NCBI GenBank assembly: GCA_013350335.1
Contig: CM023534.1
Span: 18,743,302 to 18,807,301, forward strand
Direction: 5' to 3'
Origin: Chimonanthus salicifolius
Taxonomy: Eukaryota; Streptophyta; Magnoliopsida; Laurales; Calycanthaceae
DNA length: 64,000 nucleotides
Shown here one piece after another: positions 42,071 through 53,180 of this stretch. The notes beneath the pieces were generated by a model. That model was not told the origin of the DNA. It saw nothing but the letters and a program-made list of their open reading frames with translations, and made no database searches. The position numbers and the translations under genes are program-made. The stretch's first letter is position 1; the number at the start of each line of letters is the position of its first letter.

Positions 42071-42079
42071 CTATATAAG
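42071..42079 (+). promoter_or_regulatory. TATA box (CTATATAAG) of the cysteine-rich peptide gene
   Basis: It lies about 48 bp before the ATG at 42127, a usual distance for a short plant 5' UTR starting near 42100-42110. Confidence 0.75.
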
Positions 42080-42126
42080 AAGAAGAAGGCAGCTGGTTTC
42101 TTGGACCCGTCACTGCTTTCTACTTC

Positions 42127-42929
42127 ATGGCAAAGTTTAACAGCAAAGGCCTAGTCCTCCTTTTCTTCGTCCTTATCAGCCTCTCTTATCTTGGACAATG
42201 TAAGTGAATTTTTGTATGACCTCTCTTATCTTGGACAGAGGTGGTGTTTTAAGATTTTTCCATAATATAATGTGTGCTGTGTTGGAGAATAGAGAGGTTT
42301 ATTGTTTTACCCACTACACCATTTTTCACTATATTGAATATGATTTTACATGTATGTAACTATTGCAGGAAACCAATTTTGACACAGACCAAGTCACAGG
42401 GCTGGCTCTGAAATCTCCTAAAATCTTAAGAGCCCTAGGCAGCGGCCTACGCCGCCTATGCTCAGAGCCAGCCCTGCCAAGTCATTACCCAAATTAACAT
42501 TTTACAGCACTTGAAATCTCTATTTTGACATAGACACAAGTACGTGTTAAATACATTGACCATGACAGTGCTTTTTTGAGAGGGAGAGTAATCTTCTTAA
42601 TATGAGATTGAGATTCTTCTCAATGTGGTAATCTTTTCAAATCAAAAACAAATATAGAGAAACCATCCTACCAAAATATGTGCGATCCACCATTTGGAAA
42701 GTAAAGCTTTACATGAAACTGTTGATAATTGTTGTTAATTTTCATGACAATCTATCATTTTGTGAACTGATGAGATTTTGTGATTTTTTATCAGGTACTT
42801 CGAACTGTGAATGAAGTTAATGGATGCCAGCCATGTGGTTGGCCATGCTCATGCCCATGGTTCTGTCACTCTCTTCAAGTCTGCTTTCAAACCGCAGCGG
42901 ACTGTAACAAAAATTGTCATGCACTTTAA
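42127..42929 (+). CDS. Putative secreted cysteine-rich peptide, two exons, unrecognised family
   Basis: Exon 1 (42127-42199) reads MAKFNSKGLVLLFFVLISLS then YLGQ, a classic signal peptide, ending in phase 1 at a perfect donor GTAAGT. The last exon has the open frame VNEVNGCQPCGWPCSCPWFC then HSLQVCFQTAADCNKNCHAL and stop (42927-42929). Cysteine spacing is C-x2-C-x3-C-x-C-x3-C-x5-C-x6-C-x3-C. The best acceptor (TTTTTTATCAG, ends 42794) gives the wrong phase and a stop after a few codons. A weaker acceptor (GATGAG, ends 42774) keeps the frame and gives 75 aa. So it is either spliced at the weaker site or is a recently broken gene. TATA box, signal peptide and tandem AATAAA argue for a real gene. 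The peptide is not a defensin, cyclotide or albumin-1 that I recognise; the function is unknown. Confidence 0.6.
42397..42476. mobile_element. Tiny hAT-type MITE (80 bp) in the intron of the cysteine-rich peptide gene
   Basis: Ends CAGGGCTGGCTCTGA and the exact complement TCAGAGCCAGCCCTG are perfect 15-bp inverted repeats, flanked by a perfect 8-bp duplication CCAAGTCA (42389-42396 and 42477-42484). An 8-bp duplication and CAGGG termini are hAT hallmarks. Confidence 0.92.
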
Positions 42930-42983
42930 GTCAACCATCCAATTTAGGATGTAATGCATGTGTTATGAGATGGTCTATGATTG

Positions 42984-42997
42984 AATAAAGGAATAAA
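42984..42997 (+). terminator. Two AATAAA polyadenylation signals
   Basis: AATAAA at 42984-42989 and 42992-42997, 55-70 bp after the stop codon of the cysteine-rich peptide gene, suit a plant near-upstream element. Confidence 0.65.
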
Positions 42998-42999
42998 GA

Positions 43000-43361
43000 G
43001 TTTCAATTTCAAACTTAGCTTCCACTTATCTACATGATCTTGGTTATTAATCAATAAATTTATAAATGTTTTGCCCAATGAAGACAACAGATATATGACA
43101 TTTTATGTTCCACTAAAACAAACAAGTAAATCCAGAAGATCCAGATGAGAAGGTGCTCCTAAACAAGTAAATAATGGCTTCCACTATCCAAATAAAACCC
43201 ATATTTTGAATATGAAAATGAACCTTTTATTCACCTTGCATCAATTAACAAAACTATCCAAATGTCAATTGTCAATTGACTAAATAAGGAAGGTTTCCTT
43301 CACAAATCCACTTTCCTTTATTATTGTGCTAGTGATTAAATGTGTCGATGCCCTTTTTTAT
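43000..43361. other. Intergenic DNA
   Basis: AT-rich sequence after the cysteine-rich peptide gene. No gene or terminal repeat was seen. Confidence 0.4.
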
Positions 43362-43510
43362 TGTTTTTTTTATGAGAAAGGTGTCTAGGTCAACATTCGA
43401 TTAATTTTCAGAGTATTTATAAGCATTCCTACTAATATATATCGGATAACTGTATTGAGAGTGACCTTTTGGAATAGAGTGGAAATTGAATTCAAGACTC
43501 TTGCTTCTTA
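43362..43510 (-). mobile_element. Degraded SINE, family 2 type
   Basis: T-run then TGAGAAAGGTGTCTAGGTC matches the 3' part of the SINE at 30616-30842, and AATTGAATTCAAGACTCTTGC with CTTAATCAAG matches its tRNA-like head. Confidence 0.5.
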
Positions 43511-43640
43511 ATCAAGCTAGAAAATACTCATTTGCACAAATTTGAAAAATGCAGTAAACATCTTTACTCGGTATCTTAAAAAAGTAATTGCGTATTTAAA
43601 ACTGATTTTTATGAAAATAGTTAACTGATAAAAAAAAAGA

Positions 43641-43811
43641 CCCACATGGGTGTAGCTCAACTGGTTGCCTCCCGCTTCAGGAAGCGGGAGGTTGCAGGTT
43701 CGAGTCCCCATAGTCTAACATTGGTATGTCTTAGGGGTAGTAGGCTCATCCGTGGGAGTTTTAATAAGACTGTGTCTGAGTTTTTCACACGTTAATTCAA
43801 AAAAAAAAAAG
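43641..43811 (+). mobile_element. tRNA-derived SINE, family 1
   Basis: Head TGGGTGTAGCTCAACTGG (A box, 43651-43664), a CCCGCTTCAGGAAGCGGG hairpin, then B box GGTTCGAGTCC (43698-43708). A body with GGGGTAGTAGGCTCATCC and TAAGACTGTGTCTGAGTTT ends in an A-run at 43799-43811. It lacks pairing acceptor arms, so it is not a tRNA gene. Confidence 0.85.
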
Positions 43812-46800
43812 TTGACGACTCAACAAATTGGGACCATGAAAAGCTTATACAAGCTAATAGTGGCGAAAACTTAAGAAGGCACAAAACGATTAATTGAGTA
43901 ATGATGGTACCCTCTTGGTTGGTAATTTGGTATGTCTCTTCAATATAAGCGTTGATAAGCATTTGAGTTAGGCTCACATCCTAAAGGTTGAACTGCATAC
44001 TACAATGTATATTTGATAATATATACAGTCTAACATAATTATTTACATTATTATACTGCATATGACAATTAATAAAGGGAATTGCATTTGAGTCTAAATG
44101 GTTGATTAATATTTTAAATATCAAACTGTAAATTTAATTATATTTTATAAAGTTTAATTTAATTAAATTTCACCAATGGGTAAAATTACTTTGAACTACG
44201 ATATTAGCCTTACATTATAATAATATAATACATTATTATATTTAAATATATTGTTGAAAATATGAAACATTAAAAATTATATTGCAAACATAAATTTGTA
44301 ATAGCAAACAATAAAAATGACATTTTAGTAAAATAAAATAACTAAAAGTTGTATTTGGGTCAGCATAGACTTATACGATTAAGGTGATCTTTTGTTGGCC
44401 CCACATTTCTTAAAGGATACAAAATATTTAAGGATTATAAAAATAATTTAAAGTGATCAAGAGTTTAAAGCCTAAAAAACCATGACTTGATTAATATGAT
44501 CAAGTGTGGGCCCTATATTAAGCAACCATTAATATTTTAAAAACCAAATTGAACCAGATGGTTTGTTACTTTGTTTATTTTAATTTTTCCTATTTTTTAT
44601 CCAAAATTGTAATCAGTATAGAAGTACTATGATTTTGATTTGATTTTTCCATTTTATAATTTTAATATGTACTTTTAATTTTATCTATTCATAATATCTT
44701 TACGATATTATATTTCTATCATGGTTCAAAATGATAGAACCTAATGATTGAACTTACTTAGAACAAACCATTGTAATAAAAAAAATACTTCCATTGAAAA
44801 TCTCTAATCAGAGTCATTTATTTAAAATTAGATATTTTAGAATAATAAACATCTTTATCCAATGCCCTAAGAGAGAAAAAAAGACAAATTTTTGTTGAGC
44901 CTCAGTTTAGTGATGAGATATCAAGTTTGAACACTACCAATGATCAATGGTATTTGATTGCGGTATAGAAAAAAAATGAATTGGTCATTTAATTTAAGCC
45001 TCTCAAATTTTGATTATTTTATTTCTTTAGTTCTTAAACTTTTATAGTATTTTAAAATACGCTGACCCAAATAAAATCACCTTAATTTAACAAACTAAAC
45101 CATATTTTTAAAGATTTTTAAATTTTGATCACTTTAAATAATTTTCTTTTAAAACTTAATTTTTAAACTTTAACCTATATCAATCTCATCAATAAGTGAG
45201 TTATGTCTACCCATTTAAAATTCTTTAGCTCATCAACCCATTTTAAATGAGTCAAATCAAATATGAGTTTGATCAACTCATTTGAGATTAATAAAAATAA
45301 GCTATCTTTTAAAAATGAGTTTCTCCTTTAATAAATGGGTTAAATTAAGAAAAATAACGTTGCGAGATGATTTATAACATTATCTTTGTTGGGTATGATC
45401 AAGTTCATTGGTTGAGACAAAATTGTCACTCCTATAGTAATCCACTTGTAAGTAAATGTCAATATAGGCCTACATAACTTGATTAATTGAACTATATTTT
45501 TAATATTATGGTTTTTATTATTTTTAAATATTTTTAAATCAATTTTTATGACTTTTAGAAACATGTTGCCCTAACAGAAAGCTTTGATTAAAATGATCTT
45601 TTTAGTATGAAATCATAAAAAATAAACTTAATCAAATAAATGAAGTTTTCATTTTTTTAAAACATCAAATTTTAATCATTTAAGATAATTTGATAATTCT
45701 TTAACTTTTGTGGCATTTAAAATTGTTTCTAACCATAAAAACTAGTTTCTTTAGAAAAACTTATGCTTGATCATTAGACCAAGGAAAGCTAACATAAAGA
45801 AATCGATCGAGCAATAGGATAATTGGCTCCATTATTGATACAATTCTAAAGTATTATGACTGTTTAGGTAGTCTTAATAGATGAATAAAAACTAAATATG
45901 TCACGGGAGTAGCGTCCCACCTTGATTCAGTAAGCATGGGGACTTAGGCAAAAACTCTAGAGATCTATAAGAATAAAGGTTTAGAGTTTGGCTTAGAAAG
46001 ATATAATCTGCTCTGAGCTTATATGTTGCATTGAGCCTGACCTAACTGGTAGGCCCAAAACATGTCTTGCTCGTTGGAAAGTTCATTGAGAGATCTATCT
46101 ACTCACAAAATTTGGTCAAATTTGAAATTCATTTGATACCTCAAATAATATTTCAAAGTGAGGGTATATGACAACTGTTTTGATCTGTTTAGCACCCTTT
46201 CATTAAAATGCTCATAACTTGAGCTATACATTTCCGAATTGGGTGTTATTGGACTTTTTGAAAAGCTCTTTTAGTGCTATATCAAATCATCAAAATTTTA
46301 TTAATACTTGAGCACATTTGATATAAGAAAAAGCTTGCCCAAAATAGAGAAAAATTCACCTAACCTAAGAAATCCAAATAAGTTCTACCTAAATTCTAAA
46401 TTATGAATTCTAAGCTTTATCCTAGTGGTAAGTCTAGGTCTTCTAACTCAGTCCTAAGGTCCAAATAAGTGTGTTGGTTGTCATTCATAAAGTCCTTTCA
46501 GTTTCGGTGCGATGCCTTCCAAATAACACGTCTTCTAGAGCTTCAAACTTGATTTGACTATACATATCTTCCAGATGTGCGGTCTTAGACACATAGACGG
46601 TCACGACTCAGTTAAAGTAATTGACAACTCAGTACTCAGTCGGACACAGTCACAGAATTGACAACTCAGTCTGACTCAGAGGAGACAAATTTAACTTTTA
46701 GACCAACATCTAGGATTTGGATATGCAAGTGGTATCCTAGACTATGGTTGCCTTCCTCTCTCTCAATCTCAATCAAAAGATGATTGGATTTCAAAGATTC

Positions 46801-47045
46801 ACCAAGTGAAGAGATATTGATCCACTAAATTTTGAATTTTGCAAATTAACTCTAGTAGATAAGGCTCATAAATGCTCTGATAGAGATGTTTAAACTCTCC
46901 AAACAGTGGAGTATTTATAGAGAGGCAAACCTAGATTTTCCAGAACTGTTCATCACCAATGGGTCGGCCAGACTGATGGGTTGGTGAACTTGAAAATGAC
47001 CTTCCACCCACCAAACCATTGTACATAAATGCTCTCCAATGATAC
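43812..47045. other. AT-rich intergenic DNA, probably old retroelement sequence to the right
   Basis: No coding seen. From about 45890 the style changes to LTR or UTR-like text, and 46600-47045 begins a set of ACTCAGTC and GATGGGTCGG words that continues to about 50420 around the TRIM and LTR A insertions. Confidence 0.4.
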
Positions 47046-47533
47046 TGTAATACTCCACCCCAAAAAGTCTCACATTGCTAGTTGCATTGAAAAATTCCTG
47101 GTATATAAGTGGTAGCCTTCCTCTTTCTAGCATGAGGCTTTTTGGGAGCAACAATAGGTTGGCTCGCCAATTGAAAGCCGTGCGGGCCGTGTGTGAGGCC
47201 CAGAGTGGACAATTACATGCTAGTGGGACGGGTTGTTACAAATGGTATCAGAGAATGATTCAACTCTTGCCTGAGGGTGTGGGCTTGGTTGTTGTGTGTG
47301 CAGAGCCAGGGATGGCTCTGGCTTTAAGGGAGTAGATTGTAATACTCCGCTCCAAAAAGTCTCACATTGCTAGTTGCATTGGAAATTTCCTGGTATATAA
47401 GTGGTAGCCTTCCTCCTTCTAATATAAGGTCTTTTGGGAGCAACAGTGGGTTGGCTTGTACAATTGAAAGTCGTACAGGCCGTGTGTGAGGCCTAGAGCG
47501 GATAATATTATGCTAGCAAGACAAGTCGTTACC
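47046..47533 (+). mobile_element. TRIM (terminal-repeat retrotransposon in miniature), complete
   Basis: Two LTRs of about 195 bp (47046-47240 and 47338-47533) start TGTAATACTCC.CTCCAAAA-type and end GTTACA or GTTACC; each has TGGTATATAAGTGGTAGCC. Directly after the first LTR, TGGTATCAGAGA (47243-47254) is the methionine-initiator tRNA primer binding site. The polypurine-like CTTTAAGGGAGTAGA precedes the second LTR. The 97-bp interior has no coding. Flanks GATAC and GGTAC are a 5-bp duplication with one change. Confidence 0.92.
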
Positions 47534-47930
47534 GGTACAGTAACGGTAACAATCGGTGGGTCAGGGCTCACCGATAGGTCGATAGCTCATTGTCGATGGG
47601 TCGGTCATGTCTATAGTATTGACTTGAGACAAAATCCATGCAGACAGGCTTTCAAGTCCAGAAACTTGTCAAACATAGGTCGACACATCGGTATCATCGA
47701 TGGGTCGGTCCTGTTACTCTCGATGGGTCGATGACCACGACCATATCTGTCTGTGAGTAACCTGAAAATACAGAGTTCTAATCAACCAGAACTCCATCAA
47801 CTCAGTTCGACATGTCGAGCTCACCGATGGGTCAGTCATGTTCTCATCAATGGGTCGGTAGTGCACGATCCTATCGATCTGAGAGTTACCTAGTTAGACA
47901 GTATTTTACAACCAGAACCTTCGTCATTCC
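47534..47930. repeat. GATGGGTCGG-type dispersed repeat
   Basis: GATGGGTCGG, CACCGATGGGTCAGTCATGT, TCGATGGGTCGGTCCTGT and similar words recur every 50-100 bp. The same words occur at 46960-46990 and 50375-50420. They belong to the sequence into which LTR A and the TRIM inserted. Confidence 0.6.
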
Positions 47931-50349
47931 TGTAACGCCCCTGTCCCGTTACAGGCGCCGTTATCTCCGCAAAACCTCAGAAGTTACAATAGACAGATAT
48001 CGGGTACAAGAATAGCAACAATTTTTTTTTTTGAAACGGGGATAACTACTTCCCCGTCCAACAGCCCACAAGTTCAAAACTAGAATAAACACAACGAACC
48101 ACAAATGTAAACTAATCAACAGGTTATACAGTTATCCAAACAAAGATGTGGTTGAATCTATCTGACTAAAGTTCTCAAACATCAAATATAACATAAGCAT
48201 AAGCTTCTATTCTGTGCTACTCCTCTCCTGGTACTTGCTCAAGCGGCCAGCCTGGCCCCTCCGCGGTCTGGGCACCTGAAAGATAAGGGGTGAGCGAAAC
48301 AGCCCAGCGAGAGAACATATCACATATTAACAAGGTAGTTATAGATCACATATGAAGGGGCAATAAATATCACAAATAAATAAAACATCCATGCCTATGA
48401 TACTCAACTACTCTATTAACCGATATTCCATTAATCAAATCTAAGAAATCATCTCCAAAGTCCACATCAGGTCCTCCAACGAACCCCGGTCTCCCAACTA
48501 GTATCATCGGGAGACTAAAGAATACACAACTGCCTCACCCACACGAATCGTGTAGGAAACTACATCGACCACGCGCGAGGGAACCAAACTCTAGGGTAGG
48601 CACCTCAACCGCCGGAACACAACGGGGAGACCTACATCCCCTATGGGGTCTCGACCGCCGGAGTGTAACTGGGAAGTCCTCCCAACCACCAAACTCATCT
48701 CATCATCATGAATGTATACACATAAACAAAACCTCTCATGCATGCACATGGTATCATGATCATATATGACAACACAAAAATGTTCTAACATGACATCAAT
48801 ATCAACAACATGCCTCATCATGCGGTCAACGACACATAGCAGTGCTTAGACTCATACCTCTATATCCAACATGCGATTACATATGCATATTATGCGTAAA
48901 CATGTAAAGCATCACAACATCTTCCAACTATTGTGTTCAACATCAATCTACACTTGTCTCATTCATCATAATATCATATATGTGTTATGATTAAACACAA
49001 ACATATTTTCAACAATCCTTCAAGCATCAATAACCATTCATTCAATCAGAATTTTATATTAATCGCATATAATTGACTTGGGTGAACCCGAAAGGATCCC
49101 TTGCCACATATTCATTTAATGGTTCCCTTACCGAGTGGCTTAATAAACGAAAGAGTCTCATTCAGGTCACTCGATGTCCAAGATTACAGGTTAAGAATGC
49201 GAATGCATGCTAAAACAGTGATAAATTCCCTCACCTGTGTGTGTCCTTGAAATCCAATGCGAGAAAACGAGTCCGGGGGGTTGAAGGGGCTCAATCTGTT
49301 GAAACAAGAATAGGTAGGTAAGAAATTGGGATGAAACGGGTCAAACTGGGCAAGGAATGCAAATGGGACCGAGAACGGGTCGGGTCCGAATCGGGCCTGA
49401 TTGGGCAGGGTTGAAACAGGCGAACTGGGTCGGATCTGGTGGGCTGGGTCGGATCTGGCGAATAGGGCCAGATCTGGCGAGCTGGGCCGGGTTACCGGGG
49501 TCCAAAATCGGGATCCGGTTGAGTCAACTCGCCGTTGTGAGTGACTCAGCCGAAGGGGAAGGGGAAAGAAGAGGGAAAGAGGGGAAGAAGAAGAAGAAGA
49601 AAGAAAGGAAACTAGAGAGGGGGAGAGAGAGAGAAAGGGAAAGAGAGAAGGAAATCGGAAAGAAGGAGAGAAGGGAAAACAAATACTTTGAATTGGTCGA
49701 CGACAGGGGGCTAGAAGATCGGCGGCTGGGGGCTCGAACTCCAATTTGGCGAACAACAGATGGTGGCAGATGGGGGAAGAAGAAGGGAATAACGGAGAGA
49801 GAAGAGGAGAAACAAGCCTCCGAGAGAGAGAGAGAGAGAGATCCGAAGAGGAGGGGTTGGTGCGGCTGCGGTTGCGGTGAGGGTGGAGGGTTTCCTAGGG
49901 TTTGAATGAGAAGAGGGGTGAGCCACCGGGAGAGAGGAGGGAGGTACGCACGGGCACTGTAGCAATGCGGCTACAGTGCGGCGTGAGGGGTTTTGAGGGT
50001 TATGGTTTGGAAAAAAAAAATTAATCTTTTTTTTTAAATATACTAAGGTTTTGAAAATAAATTTCTTCTCAAAAGAAAATAAAAATACAAAGAATTCTAG
50101 AACCCAAAAAATCTCGAATAACAAACGTCGATCGGGAAAAGTGTGATTTTTCAACGAATTTTTTCATCACAATATACATAAAAATTATGAAACTACTAAA
50201 ATGCCCTATGGATTTTCAAACTCGAAATTCAATAACTGGGCCCACCACGGCGCCCACACTCTCTTCACCGCTACCAAGGTCCCAAAGACAATTCGGAGAT
50301 TCTAAAATCTCTCAAAAAAGTCGATAAATCTCAGAAACGGGTCATTACA
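47931..50349 (-). mobile_element. Solo LTR A, copy 2 (inverted)
   Basis: On the minus strand it starts TGTAATGACCCGTTTCTGAG and ends GGGACAGGGGCGTTACA, 2419 bp, with perfect 5-bp duplications ATTCC (47926-47930 and 50350-50354). It is homologous to 5359-8211: CACTCGGTAAGGGAACC, GCAAGGGATCC.TTCGGGTTC and the GGTTGAGGTGCC repeat are shared. The three long ORFs at 49184-50154 are GA/CT-rich LTR sequence, not genes. Confidence 0.88.
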
Positions 50350-50951
50350 ATTCCAGTTGATGTATCGAAAATCTCGATGGGTCTGTCCTGTCTCACCGAT
50401 GGGCCTGTAGACTCAATGTATCGACCTGACAGTATATCAAATTTTCCATTTTTGGGTTCATCTGGTTCTGTGACTGTCATGGGTAGTCATAGTCTTCATT
50501 ATGTTTTCTACCGAGATGTTTGTCTAAGCCTAGGCAAAGTCCACCTAAGGGTGTGGGTTCCATTCCTAAGCTCATCTATGGCTGACATACCTTGAATAAT
50601 TGCCACACACATGATGAACTTGGAATCATAAACTTCATCTTCAAATATTCAAATTACTTAAGTCTTCAATTTTTCTAAGTAATGCTTCTCTTGAGTCATG
50701 GAATTGATAAACAAGGGACTGGATAAGCCGGGGCACTAACAAGTTCGTTAAGAGATGACTCTTCCTTGCAGACTTATGGTAAATTTGCATTGGAAAATTT
50801 CTAGTAAGAAATTTTTCCGCTTGGGGATTCTCCTATTCATATGATGGAGAATTGTAACTTGGAGAATTAATTCCTTAAATATGGGCTGTGAAATTTAAAA
50901 AACTTTAATATCAAGAGAAAATCATGATTAGATGTAGTATCATATAGCATA
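50350..50951. other. Continuation of the GATGGGTCGG-type sequence, then unassigned DNA
   Basis: CTCGATGGGTCTGTCCTGTC and CACCGATGGGCCTGTAGACTC continue the dispersed words seen left of LTR A copy 2. No coding was recognised. Confidence 0.45.
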
Positions 50952-51128
50952 TTTTTTTTTGGATTAACATGTGGTAAACTCAGATACAGTCCTACTAAAA
51001 CTCCTACAGATAAGTCCACTACCCCTAAGGCAGACCAAGATTAGATCATGGGGGCTCGAACCCACAATCTCCCGCTTTCTGAGGCGGGAGGCAACCAATT
51101 GAGTTATACCCAGTTAAGCTAAACCCAA
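50952..51128 (-). mobile_element. tRNA-derived SINE, family 1 (inverted copy)
   Basis: T-run, then AAACTC.GATACAGTCCTAC, CCACTACCCCTAAGGCA, GGGGCTCGAACCC (B box complement) and CCCGCTTTCTGAGGCGGGAG mirror the copy at 43641-43811. The flanks ATAGCATA and ATGGCATA are a possible 8-bp duplication with one change. Confidence 0.8.
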
Positions 51129-51136
51129 ATGGCATA

Positions 51137-52063
51137 ATTTTTTCTCTCTGAAAATTGTTGTTTAAGGGGAATTCATTCTCTCAATGAAAATAAGCCTTTG
51201 GTGTGCATTGATGTCGAAGATTTATTATATTTTAGAGTCTCTTTGAGTTGAGATTCTTTTAGGGGGTTCTTTCAAATAAGAAATCTTCCTCAGTAACCAT
51301 AAAGAACCTTGTTAAAATGTAAGAAAATAAATATTCTCAAAGGGAAATGGTAGGATTTCAATTGGAGATGTTTCTAAGTTAGAATTCAATATGAAATCAC
51401 CTGCGTAAACATGTTTGAACAACATGCCACCTGGAAATTCTTGAGTTCGTTTATATAAATAGTAGGACTTGGACTTTTGTAAGAAGTTTGTGAAAGCCCA
51501 TCATGTTCTTTAGCCTATTTAGTTATTATATACGCATGCATGCGCTTAGGTAAGTTTTTTTTACAAACTTATTTAAAACTTAATTAAAATAGTGACTGTT
51601 CAAATTGAAAATATACATGATGAGTTGTAATTAGATCAAATTTGAGCTTAAAATCAAATTTCTAACATTTTAATCTTACTTATCAAAGTTATCAAACGCC
51701 CTTGAGAATCACCAAGGCAAAGATAAGATATCTAATGAGTTTGACCACTAAGATCAACTGATTTTGACAACTAAGATCAAGTGGATAGAAATTGATATTC
51801 AATTTTAAATTTGGTTTAGTAATAGATCTCCATGTCTAATATTAATATGAATAGTTGAAATTCTAATAATTTTAAATGGACAAACTTGGACTTAATTTTT
51901 TTTAATGAGCGAGAACATCTTTTAATATCTTTTAATCTACAAAATCTATGAGTTACAAATGAGCTTAAACTTTATATATATATATATATGGGTTTCACCA
52001 AACTAACGCCAGTAATTTGAGGGGCTGTTGATGTATGACATGACATTTTGAGGCACAATATTT
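51137..52063. other. AT-rich intergenic DNA
   Basis: No gene or terminal repeat seen. A short TATATATATA run lies at about 51975-51988. Confidence 0.4.
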
Positions 52064-52593
52064 GGGAGCACTTACACACACTCGGATTTCCTGCCTCTAC
52101 ACACCCGTTTTTGAAATTTCGGGTGAAATTACGATTTTACCCCCGGTTTCCATTCATTCGAATGAATGCCCAGTTCATTTTGGCATTCATTCGAATGAAT
52201 CCTCAAGTGTATTTTCAATTCATTCGAATGAATGGGCTGAACAGTAACACGGAATATTGCTCAGCCCAATTCATTCGAATGAATGGATGATTCATTCGAA
52301 TGAATAGTAATAAAATGACCTTCATTCCATCCATTCATTCGAATGAATAGACCATTCATTCGAATGAATGGACGTTCATTCGTTCATTCGAATGAACATG
52401 AAGGAAATGACCGTCACGAATCATTCGAATGATTCATCACGAATCATTCGAATGATTCAGATTCGAACATGAACATGAAGGGAGTCACGAATCATTCGAA
52501 TGATTCATCACGACTCATTCGAATGATTCATCACGAATCATTACAGTATATAGTATACAGTAAATTCATTTAAATTCTTTTAAAATTTTAAAC

Positions 52594-52874
52594 TTATTTT
52601 TTAAGCACTGTGTATTTCCAAAAATTTTCAAATTGAATATCTAAACTAATTAAAATAACCTGATAAAAATACTTGAAGACTTCAAAGTCTTTTGACACTC
52701 CTAAATATTTAAAACACAGTATTTTACAAATAAAGGTATCCCTAGGCTGTGTCGAAAACACATTTAAGAGTGTCAAAAGACCTTGAAGTCTTAAGGTATT
52801 TTTATCAGGTTATTTTAATTAGTCTAGATATTCAATTTGAGAAATTTTGGAAATACACAGTGCTTAAAAAATAA
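52594..52874 (-). repeat. 280-bp palindromic module, copy M1
   Basis: Begins TTATTTTTTAAGCACTGTGT and ends with the complement. The inverted arms of about 105 bp include CCTGATAAAAATAC and AAGTCTTTTGACACT. The asymmetric centre GGTATCCCTAGGCTGTGTCG gives the orientation, opposite to M2. Confidence 0.88.
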
Positions 52875-52900
52875 CGGTCTATGTTTTAAAATATAGACAG

Positions 52901-53180
52901 TTATTTTCAAGTACTGTGTATTTTCAAAATTTCTCAAATTTAATATCTAGACTAATTAAAATAACCTGATAAAAATACCTTAAGACTTCAAGGTCTTTTG
53001 ACACTTCCAAATGTGTTTTCGACACAGCCTAGGGATACCCTTATTTGTAAAATACTGTGTTTTAAATATTTAGGAGTGTCAAAAGACCTTAAAGTCTTAA
53101 GGTATTTTTATCAGGTTATTTTAATTAGTCTAGATATTCAATTTGAGAAATTTTGGAAATACACAGTGATCAAAAAATAA
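52901..53180 (+). repeat. 280-bp palindromic module, copy M2
   Basis: Same arms as M1, with the centre reversed: CGACACAGCCTAGGGATACC. M1 and M2 meet at the small palindrome GTCTATGTTTTAAAATATAG near 52877-52898, the axis of the whole element. Confidence 0.88.

Noticed and set aside
43651..43720. Possible tRNA gene
   Set aside because: A and B boxes are good, but the acceptor arms do not pair and an A-tailed body follows; it is a SINE.
49184..50154. Three overlapping ORFs of 147-190 codons
   Set aside because: They lie wholly inside LTR A copy 2, encode Arg/Glu/Lys or Ser/Pro/Phe runs from GA/CT-rich DNA, and overlap on both strands.
52150..52540. Possible CRISPR-like array
   Set aside because: The repeats are palindromic, unevenly spaced, part of a larger inverted repeat and in a plant genome.
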